DNA of 64,000 nucleotides from Ctenosaura bakeri (GCA_948474755.1 CAOLHI010001279.1:1-64000); one strand, 5' to 3'; positions 12,001-22,838 are shown, counted from the first letter of the stretch. Notes: generated from the letters alone by a model not told the origin. Numbers and translations: made by a program.

Positions 12001-13058
12001 ATGTTAAATATCAACAATTATCAATGAGACCCCTCCCTCCCCCCAAAAAACCCAGATGCAGTTGTTTACAATAGGGTTCTAGTCTGAAAATTGTTTTGGC
12101 TTGCAATTAATTTTAAACTGAAAAGCAGCTGGAAAAGTAGAATCCATCTGAAGAAGCTAGTCTTCTGTAGTAAATGACTTCAGATTTGTTCAGGTTTTGC
12201 TGCGAAATTCTGCAGTTATGGGGAGAAGAGACAGTCACAGGAAACATGGATTGAGATTTTTTTTCACGATTCCCTTGTGAATATATCAGGTCCTACGAGT
12301 TTGTTCCTACTGTGAAGATGGTAAAAAGGTTCTGCTTAATTATGTAAATGTACACATTATGTTCACAGCTTGCTGGAAAAACCTACATAGTCTGATTCTG
12401 TCTTCCAGCCTCTGTAGCAGATGCTGAATTCCTCAGAAAATATCCTGAGTACAGATGTGCTTCAGGAAATAGTGTTTGTAACACAACTTTGTTGGCATTG
12501 GGGCTGATATTTTCACTTTGCCTGGAGTCATTGTGCCGAGTATCAAATCTTTGTCATCAAGAGCCTATATTCTCGTAATGAGCTATATTTCAGCTGACTC
12601 TGAAGTAACCAACTGCATAGTGTGAAATGGAACAATTTCAATGCAGTGCCTTAGGTTTATAGAAATAAGAGTACTAAATTGACTTAACACTAATAATCTT
12701 TTGGAAAGCTTCTGGGTGAACAATGGAAATAGGAATGCTTGAATGCATGAACAGATACAGCTTGATCTCTTACCTGCACTTTGCACTGGGAGACTTGAAT
12801 CCCTTTTTAGGACTAAATAATCCCCACATACGTACAGATCTTTGTCTGTGTGTGTGTGTATAAAAATTTTCTGTATCCCTTTTTCCCAATTAAATGCTCT
12901 GCCACTATTTTCTTTAACTTACTACATTTCAGAGTATTCCAGGAGAAATTAGACCCTTGGCTCTGAAGACCAAGAAAAAAAGTGTTTCTAAGCAAACAGT
13001 TACAACATCTTCTGTTTCTGGCATCAGTCAGACTAACTTAGATAACTTCCTTAAGTAA
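2985..13058 (+). CDS. TRAIP: TRAIP (TRAF-interacting protein, RING-type E3 ubiquitin ligase), 3' part, nine exons joined
   Basis: Coding exons are 2985-3098, 4025-4112, 5345-5434, 7716-7804, 9122-9277, 10151-10196, 10787-10909, 11891-11941 and 12933-13058 (stop TAA 13056-13058). All junctions keep frame and together give 293 residues, close to the matching part of human TRAIP (469 residues in all). The N-terminal RING and first coiled-coil exons lie upstream of the window. Visible parts, in order: the rest of the coiled coil (EEMIREMG, VEQLAVYC), a conserved DEIDLNATFDVETP segment, a basic KKFKLDKK stretch that may be a nuclear localisation signal, a conserved VRTGYDGLGGRTKFIQP block, and a C-terminal PIP-box-like QTNLDNFL. 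From the family: TRAIP is a nuclear E3 that ubiquitinates the CMG helicase and helps resolve replication blocks, and its PIP box binds PCNA. There is no internal stop, so this looks intact. Identity rests on recognised motifs spread over most exons. Confidence 0.95.
4025..4112 (+). CDS. TRAIP: TRAIP coding exon (coiled coil)
   Basis: The acceptor TTTTCTAG ends at 4024. After one base that completes the preceding lysine, it encodes EYENLKESWKAS and then NDTVEKLRKELFSANHK, a leucine/lysine/glutamate-rich heptad pattern. The donor GTAAAG starts at 4113 and the exon ends in phase 0. Confidence 0.93.
5345..5434 (+). CDS. TRAIP: TRAIP coding exon (coiled coil)
   Basis: The acceptor TTGTAG ends at 5344 and the donor GTGAGA starts at 5435. 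It is exactly 30 codons in phase 0, from LQKTLLDLEKKMEELK to TDLRNADREIT. The human counterpart has the similar ending DLQSADKEI. The intron that follows starts with a short ATTG repeat near 5462-5484. Confidence 0.92.
7716..7804 (+). CDS. TRAIP: TRAIP coding exon (end of coiled coil)
   Basis: A (TTTC)n-rich pyrimidine tract ends in CAAAG at 7715. It encodes SLKKKIGVLQDTIKVPSLSS and then ETLNRLVSE plus two bases. The donor at 7805 is GTTGGT, a weak match to the U2 consensus, but the frame and the next exon (which supplies the last base of a serine codon) fix it. Confidence 0.9.
8150..8672 (+). mobile_element. L2-like LINE 3' end (plus)
   Basis: The text around 8,470-8,540 (TATGACCTTTAAAACCGTTAATGG, with a GGATCCAGGCTATCTAAAAGAC word) matches the 3' coding end of squamate L2-like LINEs. 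It is followed by a TTTTGTAAGCCACGTCCTTGG-type tail and a simple A/T-rich end (AACAAGCAAACAAATAAAT). It lies in the TRAIP intron 7805-9121. It is 5'-truncated and has no intact ORF. Confidence 0.6.
8925..9040. mobile_element. hAT-like MITE fragment (CCAGATGTTTTGGGACCAAC type)
   Basis: It carries the words CCCTCCAGATGTT and, later, the inverted partner GCATCCAGAGAATTAC...CCCCACTTCTG. These are degenerate halves of the squamate element whose arms read CTCCAGATGTTGTTGGACTACAACTCCC. It sits just upstream of a TRAIP exon. Confidence 0.5.
9122..9277 (+). CDS. TRAIP: TRAIP coding exon (DLNATFDV segment and basic stretch)
   Basis: The acceptor CTTGAAG ends at 9121. The exon starts by completing serine, then PAPVEFLNPKLHRPAYSDEI, then DLNATFDVETPKRQPAKTA and HAPAKKFKLDKK. 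DIDLNATFDVDTP is the human equivalent of the middle part. The lysine-rich end could serve as a nuclear localisation signal (inference). The strong donor GTAAGT starts at 9278, leaving phase 2. Confidence 0.94.
10151..10196 (+). CDS. TRAIP: TRAIP small coding exon
   Basis: A 46-base exon. The acceptor TATTTTTCAG ends at 10150 and the donor GTACAG starts at 10197. It completes a serine and encodes APVTNLSRALKETVE, ending in phase 0. This stretch is poorly conserved with mammals, so the exon is supported by splice sites and by frame continuity with both neighbours more than by sequence similarity. Confidence 0.75.
10787..10909 (+). CDS. TRAIP: TRAIP coding exon (acidic then AFIRNSIL motif)
   Basis: The acceptor ATTCAG ends at 10786 and the donor GTAAGT starts at 10910. 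It is 41 codons in phase 0. An acidic GDTDDEHLEDLL is followed by PAFIRNSILSKRPPTK and a basic MPKRNTG; human TRAIP has a similar acidic run and then FVRNAILGQKQPKRPRS. Confidence 0.9.
11627..11822. mobile_element. palindromic MITE, copy A
   Basis: It is about 196 bp with inverted arms. The left arm begins ACCATTTCCATACTACACTG; the right arm ends with its complement. Each arm contains TATAGTGCT, TCCACTTTCAACA and the core AAACTGCAAACC(C/T)CAG. It lies in the TRAIP intron just before the VRTGYDGLGG exon. It shares the family with 22839-23016, 25138-25335 and the half copy 23488-23571. Confidence 0.85.
11891..11941 (+). CDS. TRAIP: TRAIP coding exon (VRTGYDGLGGRTKFIQP)
   Basis: A 17-codon exon. 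The acceptor TTCCTTCTAG ends at 11890. The peptide VRTGYDGLGGRTKFIQP is almost identical to the mammalian block and is the most conserved part of the C-terminal half. It is followed by a U12-type donor (GTATCCTTT) at 11942, not by a U2-type site. Confidence 0.95.
11942..12932 (+). other. TRAIP: U12-type (minor spliceosome) intron of TRAIP
   Basis: The donor at 11942-11950 reads GTATCCTTT, which matches the U12 5' splice-site consensus at every position. Just upstream of the acceptor is TTCTTTAAC at 12910-12918, one mismatch from the U12 branch consensus TTCCTTAAC. The likely branch A (12917) sits 15 bases before the end of the intron, the short spacing typical of U12 introns. No long polypyrimidine tract lies between branch and AG. 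Both flanking exons are in phase 0. All other TRAIP and RHOA introns seen here have U2-type ends. Confidence 0.88.
12933..13058 (+). CDS. TRAIP: TRAIP last coding exon with PIP box
   Basis: The acceptor CATTTCAG ends at 12932. The exon encodes SIPGEIRPLALKTKKKSVSK, a serine/threonine-rich linker and QTNLDNFLK, then TAA. Human TRAIP ends with QAKLDTFLWS, the PCNA-binding PIP box; here Q, L, D, F and L are kept. TRAIP homologues usually end at this point, so the C terminus is complete. Confidence 0.93.
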   Translation, partial: SIPGEIRPLALKTKKKSVSKQTVTTSSVSGISQTNLDNFLK

Positions 13059-14690
13059 CCGTGCAGTTCTCTAGATTGGATTTAAATAATCAAAGACCTG
13101 GTCTTAGCTACAAGCAACATGGTGACCTCAGCTATCCAGAACAAGCGCCCAACGGTGAGCTTGCTGACTCCTCCAACGTTTTCTGCAAACTGAATATGGA
13201 GGACTAGTTTTTCTGTACTGCCAACCCTGAGGAGAGAGAGACTGAAAATTCTGGGTTCCAGAATACTGTTGCTGTCTTACAGGTTATTGTTCCATATTCT
13301 AATATAATCTGTTAAATTATGAAGGGTTCCTTTAGCTCCTTCACTTTCAGCAGCAGCTGGAAACTGTCTGAAGACTTATGGATGACTTGGAAGTGTCCCT
13401 TCAGTAAAGTGCATCAGCAGCTGTGTTAGCATCTGTCCCATGGACATTGTCATGTTTTATATAAGGAGAGAACTTTGTCTGCAACTGTCAAACTGTGTTA
13501 GTATCTGGAGTGAGTGAAAAATTATGTACTTAAGAGAAAGGACTTGTATAGTTGGTGTCACATTGGGGAACAAGGTTGTGCCTTCTGCATAGAGATGTGA
13601 AGGGCTGGAAAAATTGGAGGAAAGCTATTTCCTTTACTTAGCCTTTCACATCACTACTGCTGATTCTTATTGATCCTGATTTTCAGTGGCAGGACCTGAT
13701 AATGGTGAACATCTCTGTTTTTCTAAATGATCTGGGATTTGAGTCCCAATAGTCCAAGTTGCCATTTCTGGAAGCAGTTTACTTACATTTTTTCACACTG
13801 TATTTCCTGTCTTTAAATATAAACAGATGCCATTGTTTTTACATTACAGTGGTGTGGCTGTGGTTAGAAGTAATAGCATGCCCCTAAACTTACAGATAGA
13901 CATGTTTGTTATTTATTCACCTAATCTCTTCTGTTGAAAATCTCTCAGTTAATCTCAAGCCTGCTGCAACCCTAGAGAGGCAAACACGATGGTCTCAAAT
14001 ATCTAACACTCCATAGTCACTTTGTCTCCTTAACTGTGTTTCTAATGAATACAGGTATGTTTGGAGTGAGTTATTTCCAACACTTTGGCCTTTATTTTCT
14101 GTTGGATTCTTGCCCCAGATGCTTTGCCTCCTACCTATCTAAAACTGTTAGCTATAAAATAATTGCTGTTTCCAGAGTTATTTTTCCTTGCATTCATGGA
14201 GCACATGGACCAGTGGTTGGACTTGGGATTTCTTTACAAAATACAAAGATTGAGGTACCTTTTGTTCAGAATACAAAAATGCTAACTTCTTAATTACTGC
14301 TGCTGTTTTGCTTAAGTTTGGAGTCAAAACCATTTTTTTTAAGCAGAACATTTCCAGCTGAATCTCTCAAAGTATGCCCAGTGTTTCCAAGTGCAGATTT
14401 ATTGTTTTTCTGAATCAGAGTCCAGTTTTTTTTCCTTTACTTTAATAGACAATGGCAAAAGGCATCTTTTGTCTTAGAAGTGGCTCAGTTGTTTGTCTTT
14501 AAGGAAATTTTGTTTTTAAAAAACTATTTGCTCACTATGTCCCACCTTAACTATAGGTTATGTCATGAGGTTAGCTGTGGCACAGGATTACAAGAGCCAT
14601 AAATGAGTTAATGGATGCAACTTGTTCTTGGAATTCCTAACTGAAAATATCTACTTCATGCTGAATAAATGTTGAATGTGTCTCATTTAT
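13059..14690 (+). other. TRAIP: probable TRAIP 3' UTR
   Basis: Sequence after the TRAIP stop without recognised repeats or conserved frames. It runs to the first good AATAAA (14664-14669), which would give a 3' UTR of about 1.6 kb. The end is inferred from the hexamer only. A weaker, earlier variant signal could give a shorter transcript. Confidence 0.45.
14664..14669 (+). terminator. candidate polyadenylation signal for TRAIP
   Basis: A canonical AATAAA, followed by the GT-rich TGTTGAATGTGTCT at 14669-14682. It is the first canonical hexamer with a GT-rich downstream element after the TRAIP stop. No transcript evidence is available. Confidence 0.45.
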
Positions 14691-17600
14691 TAAACTGAAG
14701 TTAGAGATATAACATTTGTAAGTTTTGCTGCTGAACAAAGAGTCTATGCAGCTATAAATTAATGGGTGTATGTCAGAGAGAGATTTAGAAACATTATCCC
14801 CAGATAAAGGCCTAAATCCAATTATTCACCGCAAATAGAGTTGATCTCTTCAATCTGTGGTTAATAGTAAATCAATACATATGTAAGTTTGATTCAGTGA
14901 GTCTACTCAGGACTAACAATTGGGTTTAGGCAAATGATTCCAGACATAGTAAGAAAATTAGTATTTTTAGGATTCTGGAGCAACTGGATTCATCATAGCA
15001 TTACTTTCTCCATCCCCATTTCACAGTCCCTGATGACAAGTATTACTGAAGCTTCACTTGACTTATCTGCATCAAGCCTCTAGCCATATACAGCATTTAC
15101 CAGCTTGTTTGTTTCTTTGTTTTCTTTTAAGCACTAGCCCTGTAGCCGTAGGAATTCCAAACAGGCCACTGATTATGCTGGTGGAGAATTAGGGAATTCT
15201 CTGTCCCTCTGCAGAAGCCAACATGGAAATGTAGAAAGCTGCTGCAGGAAGGATGGAACTTTTTGTTTCTCCACCACAAGCTAACAGAAGGCTTGTGTCT
15301 TTTCTGGGTATTTATCTTGCTAACCAAAAGTCTAGGCTAGGATTCTTAGAGAAAAAAACAACTGAGCACAGTCCTCTCAGCACGTTTGTCCTTTTTCTAT
15401 AGCTGATATATTCTTGCTGCACAAAATAGGCCACCAACAGATCTTAACAGTCTTGAAAATAAGTCTACAGAGGTCAGTGTCACACAATCACATATTTGTC
15501 TGTCTGCTACTTCATGCATTTGTGACACAGTGACAGCCCAAAGAGAGACAAACTGGTTTTCCAATTAACAGTCTTATTTCCCTGTATTCATGACAGGCTG
15601 CTGTATCAATAGCTCTTACATTTTGTTGTACCCAGACTTAGTCAAGTTTAGACCTCTATTGAAATCAGCATCACATAGTCCAGCTGGTCTTTCCTAAGTG
15701 GGACTAAATCTGAATCCAACTTACTACCATTAATATATCATATTTATATATGGGGGGGACAATCCTTCCTCAGAATTCAGAGCAATATATACCGCCATTA
15801 TTCCATTTTATCCCAATACCCTTATAATGTGGATCAATCTGAGACATAATGACTAGCCTGAGACCGTCTGGTGATCTTGATGCCTGAAACCTCATTTCTG
15901 TGTATCTTCTGCAATAATAATTATAGAATTCAGAAATGCTGGGTCAAGAGAAGCTACTTCATTTTCCTTCTAGTTCATGGCTGCTATCAAAGAATTGCGT
16001 TTGGGAGGAGTCATATGTTGTGTCTGGATCAAGCACATCAAACTCAGTGTTGCTTCTGCTCTGCCCACATCCTCTTTTTCTTCAGCTGTTATTCAGCAAG
16101 AAGGCATTGTAGCATAAAGGTGAATTGAGATAAAATAATCCTCATTGAAAGAGGATATTCAGGCGATGCTTCCATTTCTTAAGTCAATGACCAGAGGCAT
16201 TTTTTATTGCACTGAAATTAGAGAGACAAGGGCAGGCCGAGTTTTCACTTCTAATAAAACGTCATTACCTTTTCCCCAAGGCTTGCATACATTTTCTAGT
16301 ATTGATTCATCTCCCTAAAGGGAAAGTGTCAAATCTCATTTGGCCTCAAAGCATAAATTTTGCAAAAAGGCTGATTTTTTTTTTTTACAGAGCTAAGAAA
16401 AATTATGCTGTGGGGAGGAAAATTAGTATTATGTTTATACAACCATTTGTCTGTAGTGTTTGCTACTGTATCTTCTGAAGCTTTAGAGGTCAAAGAAGTG
16501 AAAATGGGAATTGAAAAAATTATCTTTCCAAAACTGTAACAAGCTCAGCTTTTTACATCTAGCTGTTTCAAGTAAGCATAAAGTTTTGCTTTACTTCAAG
16601 CTCCCCTGAAGGCATTATTGTCATGTATTTCAACAAAATAGGCTTTAAAACTTTTTGTCTCTAAATATAGTTTTCCAAATAACTTGTGAGTGAGCAAGGG
16701 CATCTAGCCACCCTTTCTTGAACTACTTTTGCAGTCTGCTTGAGAGAGTTACTGTCGCACGACTCAGGGGAAGGATAAAGTAATAGTCTTAGTTTCTGGG
16801 TGACCTATTATAACAACTTGTCACTCTCTCAATGTTGACCTGCAGTTTCCATCATCCCTCAGCACTAGATATTGCTCATGCCTGAAAATACCTTTTTTCT
16901 TGTCCCAATTTGCTGAATACAGATATACAGTTAACCAAGTAAATGTATTTGTGGCATTAGTCTTTAACAGAAGCTTTGGTACTAACAGCATGGAAGGAAT
17001 AGGGATAGGTTCCTGTATCACAGAAAAGAAGAAGAGGTGGACATGTTTCAGAAAACATTTCATTCAGAACTAAAGATACACACATGTGAAATGAAACAAC
17101 CAGGTCAGGTAAGCCTTACACAAGTAAAAGGGTGGGGGGAATACTTGAAGGCTTCTTCCCAAATGCATCTTGGGATGACTTTTTTTTCCTTTCACCAGCC
17201 TCTACTTTTCTTAGAATTTCCTTTTTTTCCCCCCAAACATGCTGTGCTTCCCCCGCCCCCAAACATGCTGTGGGGTAGCTGGTGAGGTTTATCTGCTCTC
17301 TGCTTTTCTCTGTTTTGCTGCTCATGTATGCTTACCAAGAGATTCCGAAGGCAGCTGCTGTTTACCTTGCTTGTTGTATGCAGATACACACAGCTACAGG
17401 AGACCTATTCTTGCCCAGCTCAAACTTCATTGCATTGCTTACTACAGACATGCTTTTGCAATCCAACACTCAATGTTTGTCTTTCTCCATCTTTCCATTC
17501 TCTTCTCTCCAGTGAATGCTGGTTTAAAACAATTCAGCTAGATAGAGGACAAGGAAGGAAAGGGGCTCAGCAAGCATAAAGACTTTGTTAAAAGGAGCTT

Positions 17601-17780
17601 CCTTGCTAGAGGCTTTGTTAATTGAAGCATGCCCATATTCAAAATTCGGTGTCCTTGTAAAGCCATTAGCCTCACTATTCTATTGCTATTCTTTATAATT
17701 CTGCAAAGTCAATCCATGCACCAAAGAATTTCAGAAGAAACTCAGCTTGTGCTTTATAGATTATAGCAAAGTCTTTGTGT
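14691..17780. other. intergenic, no gene recognised
   Basis: AT-rich sequence with many short chance frames on both strands. None has conserved motifs or exon-like splice signals that join up. There is a direct doubling of CCCCAAACATGCTGTG near 17233-17272. Nothing else is supported. Confidence 0.6.
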
Positions 17781-17814
17781 ACGGCAGGAAAAACTATGGG
17801 TTGCTCAAAAAAAA

Positions 17815-18065
17815 AAAGGTCATGCCACCACAAAATGACAAGAGGCTATTGTACTTCAGACATATCATGAGAAGACATGAATCATTGGAAAAGAGGGATA
17901 CTGCTTAGTAAGGTAGAAGGTGATAGAAAAAGATGAAGATGCATTATAAGTGGATAGACTCCATCAAAGAAGCCACATTCCTGAGTGCAATATCGTAGCA
18001 GGCCTGTTGATTAAAGGGTGACTTGGAGATGTCTCATTCGCAGGGTCAGCATGGGGCCCAGATAG
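17815..18065 (+). mobile_element. RTE/BovB-like LINE 3' fragment (plus)
   Basis: It contains CATATCATGAGAAGACATGA, GGATAGACTCCATCAAAGAAG and a CGCAGGGTCAGCATGG tail. These correspond to the last coding part and 3' end of the same BovB-like LINE seen antisense at the start of the window. It is about 250 bp, with stops and indels. Confidence 0.7.
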
Positions 18066-18260
18066 TTCAGAAGCCAGCCGATTAAGTGTTTCCAAGAAGC
18101 CTGCAAACAGAGAGCTTCAACAAGTTCCAAATTGTCAATGGGAAAAAAAGTTCTGAGAACTGTTCTGCATTCATAATTGTGTAAACTTAAGATTTATTCC
18201 TACTCCCAATCATCTTCTTTTCCTGAGTAGTTCCAATATCTTTACCATTTCCTTAAATGT

Positions 18261-18312
18261 AGGAGTGGGCAACAACCTTTCTTAGATACTGTTGGACTAC
18301 AACTGTCACCAA
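18261..18312. mobile_element. hAT-like MITE terminal fragment
   Basis: It starts AGGAGTGGGCAACAACC and reaches TGTTGGACTACAACTGTCACC, one end of the common squamate hAT-like MITE (consensus words GGGCAACC and TTGGACTACAACTCCCATCA). Confidence 0.55.
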
Positions 18313-19995
18313 CCACACACCCCGTCCGCTAACATTGCAAATGATGAGACAAAACAGGAGGGACAAAAGTTGCCAGTGCCAGCTTTCCAGAAAAGGTGCT
18401 TCATCCTCTTCAGTCTGTGTGGCTGCTCTTTACTGTACTTTTTGTGATAGGGCAATCAGAACTGTATACCACTTTGTAAACACAGGTCTGCTGGGGATTT
18501 CTATCAAGACATTAAGAGCATGATATTCTTTTAATCTTTTTATTATCCTGCTATGAAATGTATTTCTTTTCTTGCTGCTACAAGCTTAATAACTGATCCT
18601 CACCTCAATTTGGCACTGTTTTCTCTTTACCTCTTGTTTTCATTTTCATGAATTTGTCTAAACAGCTTTTGATCTCCATTGTAGAATCACATCAGTGCTT
18701 ACTGTTTGGTCTCATTATATCCAGTGTCCACAGTCTGTAGTTATTTGGCCTAATTTGTGTGTGAGGGTGAGGCACTCTCAACAGATGCGGGGGGGGGATT
18801 CTTAGTAAGTTCAGTGAAGAAATGGCTAGCTTTCTTTAAATTGTCCATTTGAGAAACTCAGAAGCTTGAGAGGGAGCACCTTTTGATGAGGAATTGGTGC
18901 CACCTAGTGGTCTATGTAGGATATAGTTCCATAGACTGTATTTCTAAATATGATACAGTTGCTTTGTGTGATCAGTTCTGTGCAGCGTCTTTACCACACT
19001 TGTAAGCTGCCTTGGGTTCCAACAACATAAGCTGTTGACCTGTGAAGTACTTATGAAAACATGGCACTAGGCTGCAAGAGTCTGCAAACAGGAAAGATGA
19101 TTACCCACTTTCAGTCAAGATTTTATTTCAAAACTGTTTCTGTCTGGATTCTGTATATCACCATTTCCCATCAGTATTCCCCCCAGCACAGCATATGTGG
19201 TCTTCTGTGAAAGGTAGAAAAAATTAACATGTGCTACAAGACTCCTTTTTTTCCTTATCACTGCTATCAGTTACACTTAACAGGATGGCTGGATCATTTG
19301 CTTAGTACTGATAAAATGGAGTTTTTTTTAAAAAAAAACTGTCAAAGGAACTGCACAGACAGTTTGTCAGTAACGTTCACAGCAATTCTGTGAAATGAGT
19401 TAAGAGGCTTTTTTCTCACTTTACTGCAAATGACATACACCAAAGGTTATGAGGTAAATATCACAAGGCAATGTCATATCAGTGTCACTTAGTGAATGTT
19501 TTGTTTGTGTCTTCCTCTTGTCACGAGGACTTGTATATACTGTACCAAGACAGAAATAGTGAATGTCAATTTATTTTCCTTTTTTAAAAACATTTAAAAA
19601 TATAGACCGGTGTTTCATATTTCCTTTACGGATCTATCACTGCTCTATATTGAGCAACACAATACACCCATGATTGTAAATGCCACCCCCCCCCAAAAAA
19701 GCCACCTTAACAGGAAGCAGCTGCACTTAAGCAGATCTGTTCTGCTGGCAATTGAGGTGCATGGAGGATGATGTATCCTGCCTCCTCCTTACCATCAAGT
19801 CAGGCTGTGACAATCACAAGGCGGACCCCATGACAATTCCTTATTGCAGGCTTGCCAACAGGAAATGTCATCCTGGTTTTGTCCCTTTCACCTTCATTCC
19901 ATTACTGATTACAAAGACTACTCCACCTTCATGCCTAGCATGATTACTAAGGATGAGAAGAAACAATTATGATGCTTTGTCCTATTTCCTTTTTA
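18313..19995. other. intergenic, no gene recognised
   Basis: There is no conserved frame. The only visible structure is homopolymer runs (for example G at 18789-18796) and T/A tracts near 19320-19340. Confidence 0.5.
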
Positions 19996-19998
19996 GCA

Positions 19999-20115
19999 GA
20001 ATGGGGAACATATGGCCCTCTAGATGTTGCTGGACTGCAACTCCCATTACCTTCATCAACAGCTACAGTTGATAGTAACTGTACTCTGACATCTCAAATT
20101 CCCCCACCTCTGCCT
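19999..20115. mobile_element. hAT-like MITE fragment
   Basis: The words GGGGAACATATGGCCCTCTAG and GATGTTGCTGGACTGCAACTC mark the left arm. A faint right arm (CCCACCTCTGCCTG) ends near 20115. Confidence 0.6.
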
Positions 20116-20949
20116 GATGACAAAGTGAATAGGTAGCAGTTGTCTGTCTCAAAATGACAACACTGTCAGAATATTTATGCCTTCCTGGCTTCCCTAGCTA
20201 TGAGAGAAAAGTTAACTGAAAAGTTAACAAATTTCTAAGTCTCATATGAAGCATTCTTTAATGAGGCTTCTCCTCTGGGAAGTAATTATTGTGGGAAAGT
20301 CTTATTTGTGAACTTAAAACCAGACTCTTTGCCTGGGAAAGCCTGAATACTGTCTATTATCCTAATTTTCACTGACTAGGAAGCACTCCCCAAGCAGTAT
20401 GGGCAATATCACCCAAATGTGTCTACTAGAAGTTTGGGCATCTTTCCAGCATTCTTTCATGCTGTATTATTTACAAGTAAGTAATGTATATTGTGAAGCC
20501 ATCATTTCTGTTGCTATGAGAACAGCATAGTCACTCTCCACGTGATCCTAGCAATACAACAAATTATTTTCCTGCTCAAGTCACAGCCATATCATTTTGG
20601 AATTTTAAAATAAACATTCCGCTAGGAGGCTGAGAATCATTTTCAGGATTTGCGTAAATTCTGCTTCAAGTTCTTTATAGAGATACAGCGAAGACGGCTG
20701 TTCCCATCCCAATGGCTGGAGTCAGTCAGCTACAGGAAGGCCTGTACTGAGGCTGCACCTAAACTGGGGGGAATCTCAGCCACAGGAGTACATTTAGGTC
20801 CTTTCTGTTTTCACCAGTAAGACATCACATTTCTATTCCAGCAGCAAGCATTTAACCTGGCAGGTTGAAGGGTTCTAATGATCTGATACATTTAATTCTA
20901 TGGCTTCCACCTGCTGGAAAATATTTCCCTTTTTAGTAGTTTTGAGGTT

Positions 20950-21045
20950 CTGCTGAATGATTTTTTTTGTATCTTTAAAGTACTAAAAGCCACCTTGACT
21001 ACTACCGTGGCAATGGAAGGGCCAGATATAAATCTATTTCATGTA
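20950..21045 (+). mobile_element. L2-like LINE tail fragment
   Basis: The words AAAAGCCACCTTGACTAC and GGGCCAGATATAAAT resemble the short 3' tail of L2-like LINEs in this genome (compare 49,990-50,045). It is short and decayed. Confidence 0.4.
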
Positions 21046-21664
21046 TCAACAAAACTGCAGTTTTCAAATCTGGAAACATCATTTTGCTACAGCTTCTAGT
21101 AAAAAAAAAATCAGGTTTTATTTGAATCAAGTTTTGGCTCACTAACAATGTCTGTTTTGTTTCTTCATTTGAAGCATGTCAGATGACTTAAAAAGGAAAC
21201 ACCTGACAAATGCTAATCCCCACACCATTCCTATACATCGTGCATCTCGCACAAAAATCCTACCCAGCTTGATGTCGTACACTGTGAATGTGACAGAGCT
21301 GTTCCTGTAACACAGAATAAGACTTTGTTATGGAATCATCTACTACATTTCCTTTATAGGAAGCCATCCAAAGCTGCATGAAATCAATGGCACCTTTCCT
21401 ACTACAAAGCTCCTTTAGGGCCTTCATCATTGCTGCCAATGAGCATTGCACAGACTACAGCAGTGTATCAACTTTATATGAGACTTTGGGGAAAGGTGGA
21501 ATAATTCATGTATGGTAGAAGTGGAAATTCTGTGTCTCTCCCAGATGGTAGTCTACAACTGTTAGCAATCCTAAACAGCACAGACTAGCAAGGAATACCA
21601 GGGGTAGCAATCCAACATCAGAAGGCCACACATTTCCCACCAATGATTTATGTAGTGATTGTAG

Positions 21665-22450
21665 TTTTTAAGAAGACATAGACTCATAGAGACTCATAGA
21701 GTTGGAAGGGCCACTGAGTCTAACTCCTCAATTCAGGAGACACCAAGTAGAGCAGCCTCAGTAGGTATCTGTCCAACTTATTTTTTAGTATGTCCAGAGA
21801 AAGAGATTCCACTACCTATCTAGGAAATTGGTTCCATTGTCAAACATTCTTACCATCAAGAAGTTCCTTCTAATATTCAATCAAAATCTACCCTACTGTA
21901 AGTTAAGCACATTAAACCTGGTCCTACCCTCTGAGACAGCAGAGAACAAACCTGCACCCTCCTCCTTGTAACAACCCTTTGGTTATTTAAGAGTGCGATC
22001 ATGTTACCCCCCTCAGTCTTCTCTTCATCAGGCTGTATGCGCACAACTTTCAACTTTTCTTCATATTTGTTGTTCCCCATACCTCCTACCATCCCTGTTG
22101 CCCCTCTGAATTTGTCTATAACCCTCTTACAGTGAGGTGCCCTGAACACAGTACTCCAGATGGTGACTGAGGCAGAATGTAATGGGACTAGTACTTCCCT
22201 TGACTTTAAAATTACAGTTCTGTTAATGCAATTATTTGTCTTCTTTACTGCAACATGACACTGCGGAATTATGTTCAACAACAGTCCCAAGGTGACTTTT
22301 CACATGGACTACTGCTATGCCAAGTATCCCTCCATCCTATACCTGTGGATTTTGTTGAATTTTGAATTTGTCTGTTGACTTTAATTCTAACAGTTTCAAT
22401 CCAATCTTTTAATTTATAAAGGTCATTTTGAATTCTGTTATTTCTGAGTC
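21665..22450 (-). mobile_element. CR1 LINE 3' end, antisense
   Basis: It starts with GACTCATAGAGTTGGAAGGGC, the reverse complement of the CR1 3' terminus. It continues with CCACTGAGTCTAACTC, AAGAAGTTCCTTCTAATATTC, ATCAAAATCTACCC and AGCACATTAAACCTGGTCC, all typical antisense CR1 words. The first 20 bases hold a small direct repeat (GACTCATAGA twice), which fits the repeated octamer tail of CR1. Confidence 0.8.
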
Positions 22451-22519
22451 ATAATTTTGGTGCAAGATACATGTTTAGCGTGCAAAGTATCCCAAGCTTA
22501 TGGCCCACCATGACTTGCC

Positions 22520-22745
22520 AATGAAGCCAGCCCTCCATATCCACAGATTCAAACAACCACTGCTTGAAAATATTCTAAAAAAGAAATTCCAAAAAGCAAA
22601 CTTTGATTTTGCCATTTTATATAAGGGATACCATTTTATTATACCACTGTAAATAATAAGACTGGAGCATTCATGAAGTTTGGTGTCCACCAGAGGCAGA
22701 GTCTTGAAGGAAAGCGTAGTGGATACTGAGATTCCACTGTACTGA
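22520..22745. mobile_element. Tigger-like MITE fragment
   Basis: CCCTCCATATCCACAGATTC, ACTGCTTGAAAATATTC, TTTTGCCATTTTATATAAGG and GTGGATACTGAGATTCCACTG follow the order of a known Tigger-class MITE with CAGTTGGCCCTCC-type ends. Confidence 0.65.
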
Positions 22746-22838
22746 GTTAGGCAGTACAGATCTGATTCATTTTAAATCAGCATAGGGCTTTACCAAGGCT
22801 TTCACTAAGCCCATACTTTTTTCCAATGGAGGAGTCCA

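Noticed and set aside
21877..22290. 137-codon minus-strand frame
   Set aside because: It lies within the 3' end of a CR1 copy on that strand; it is decayed LINE sequence, not a gene.
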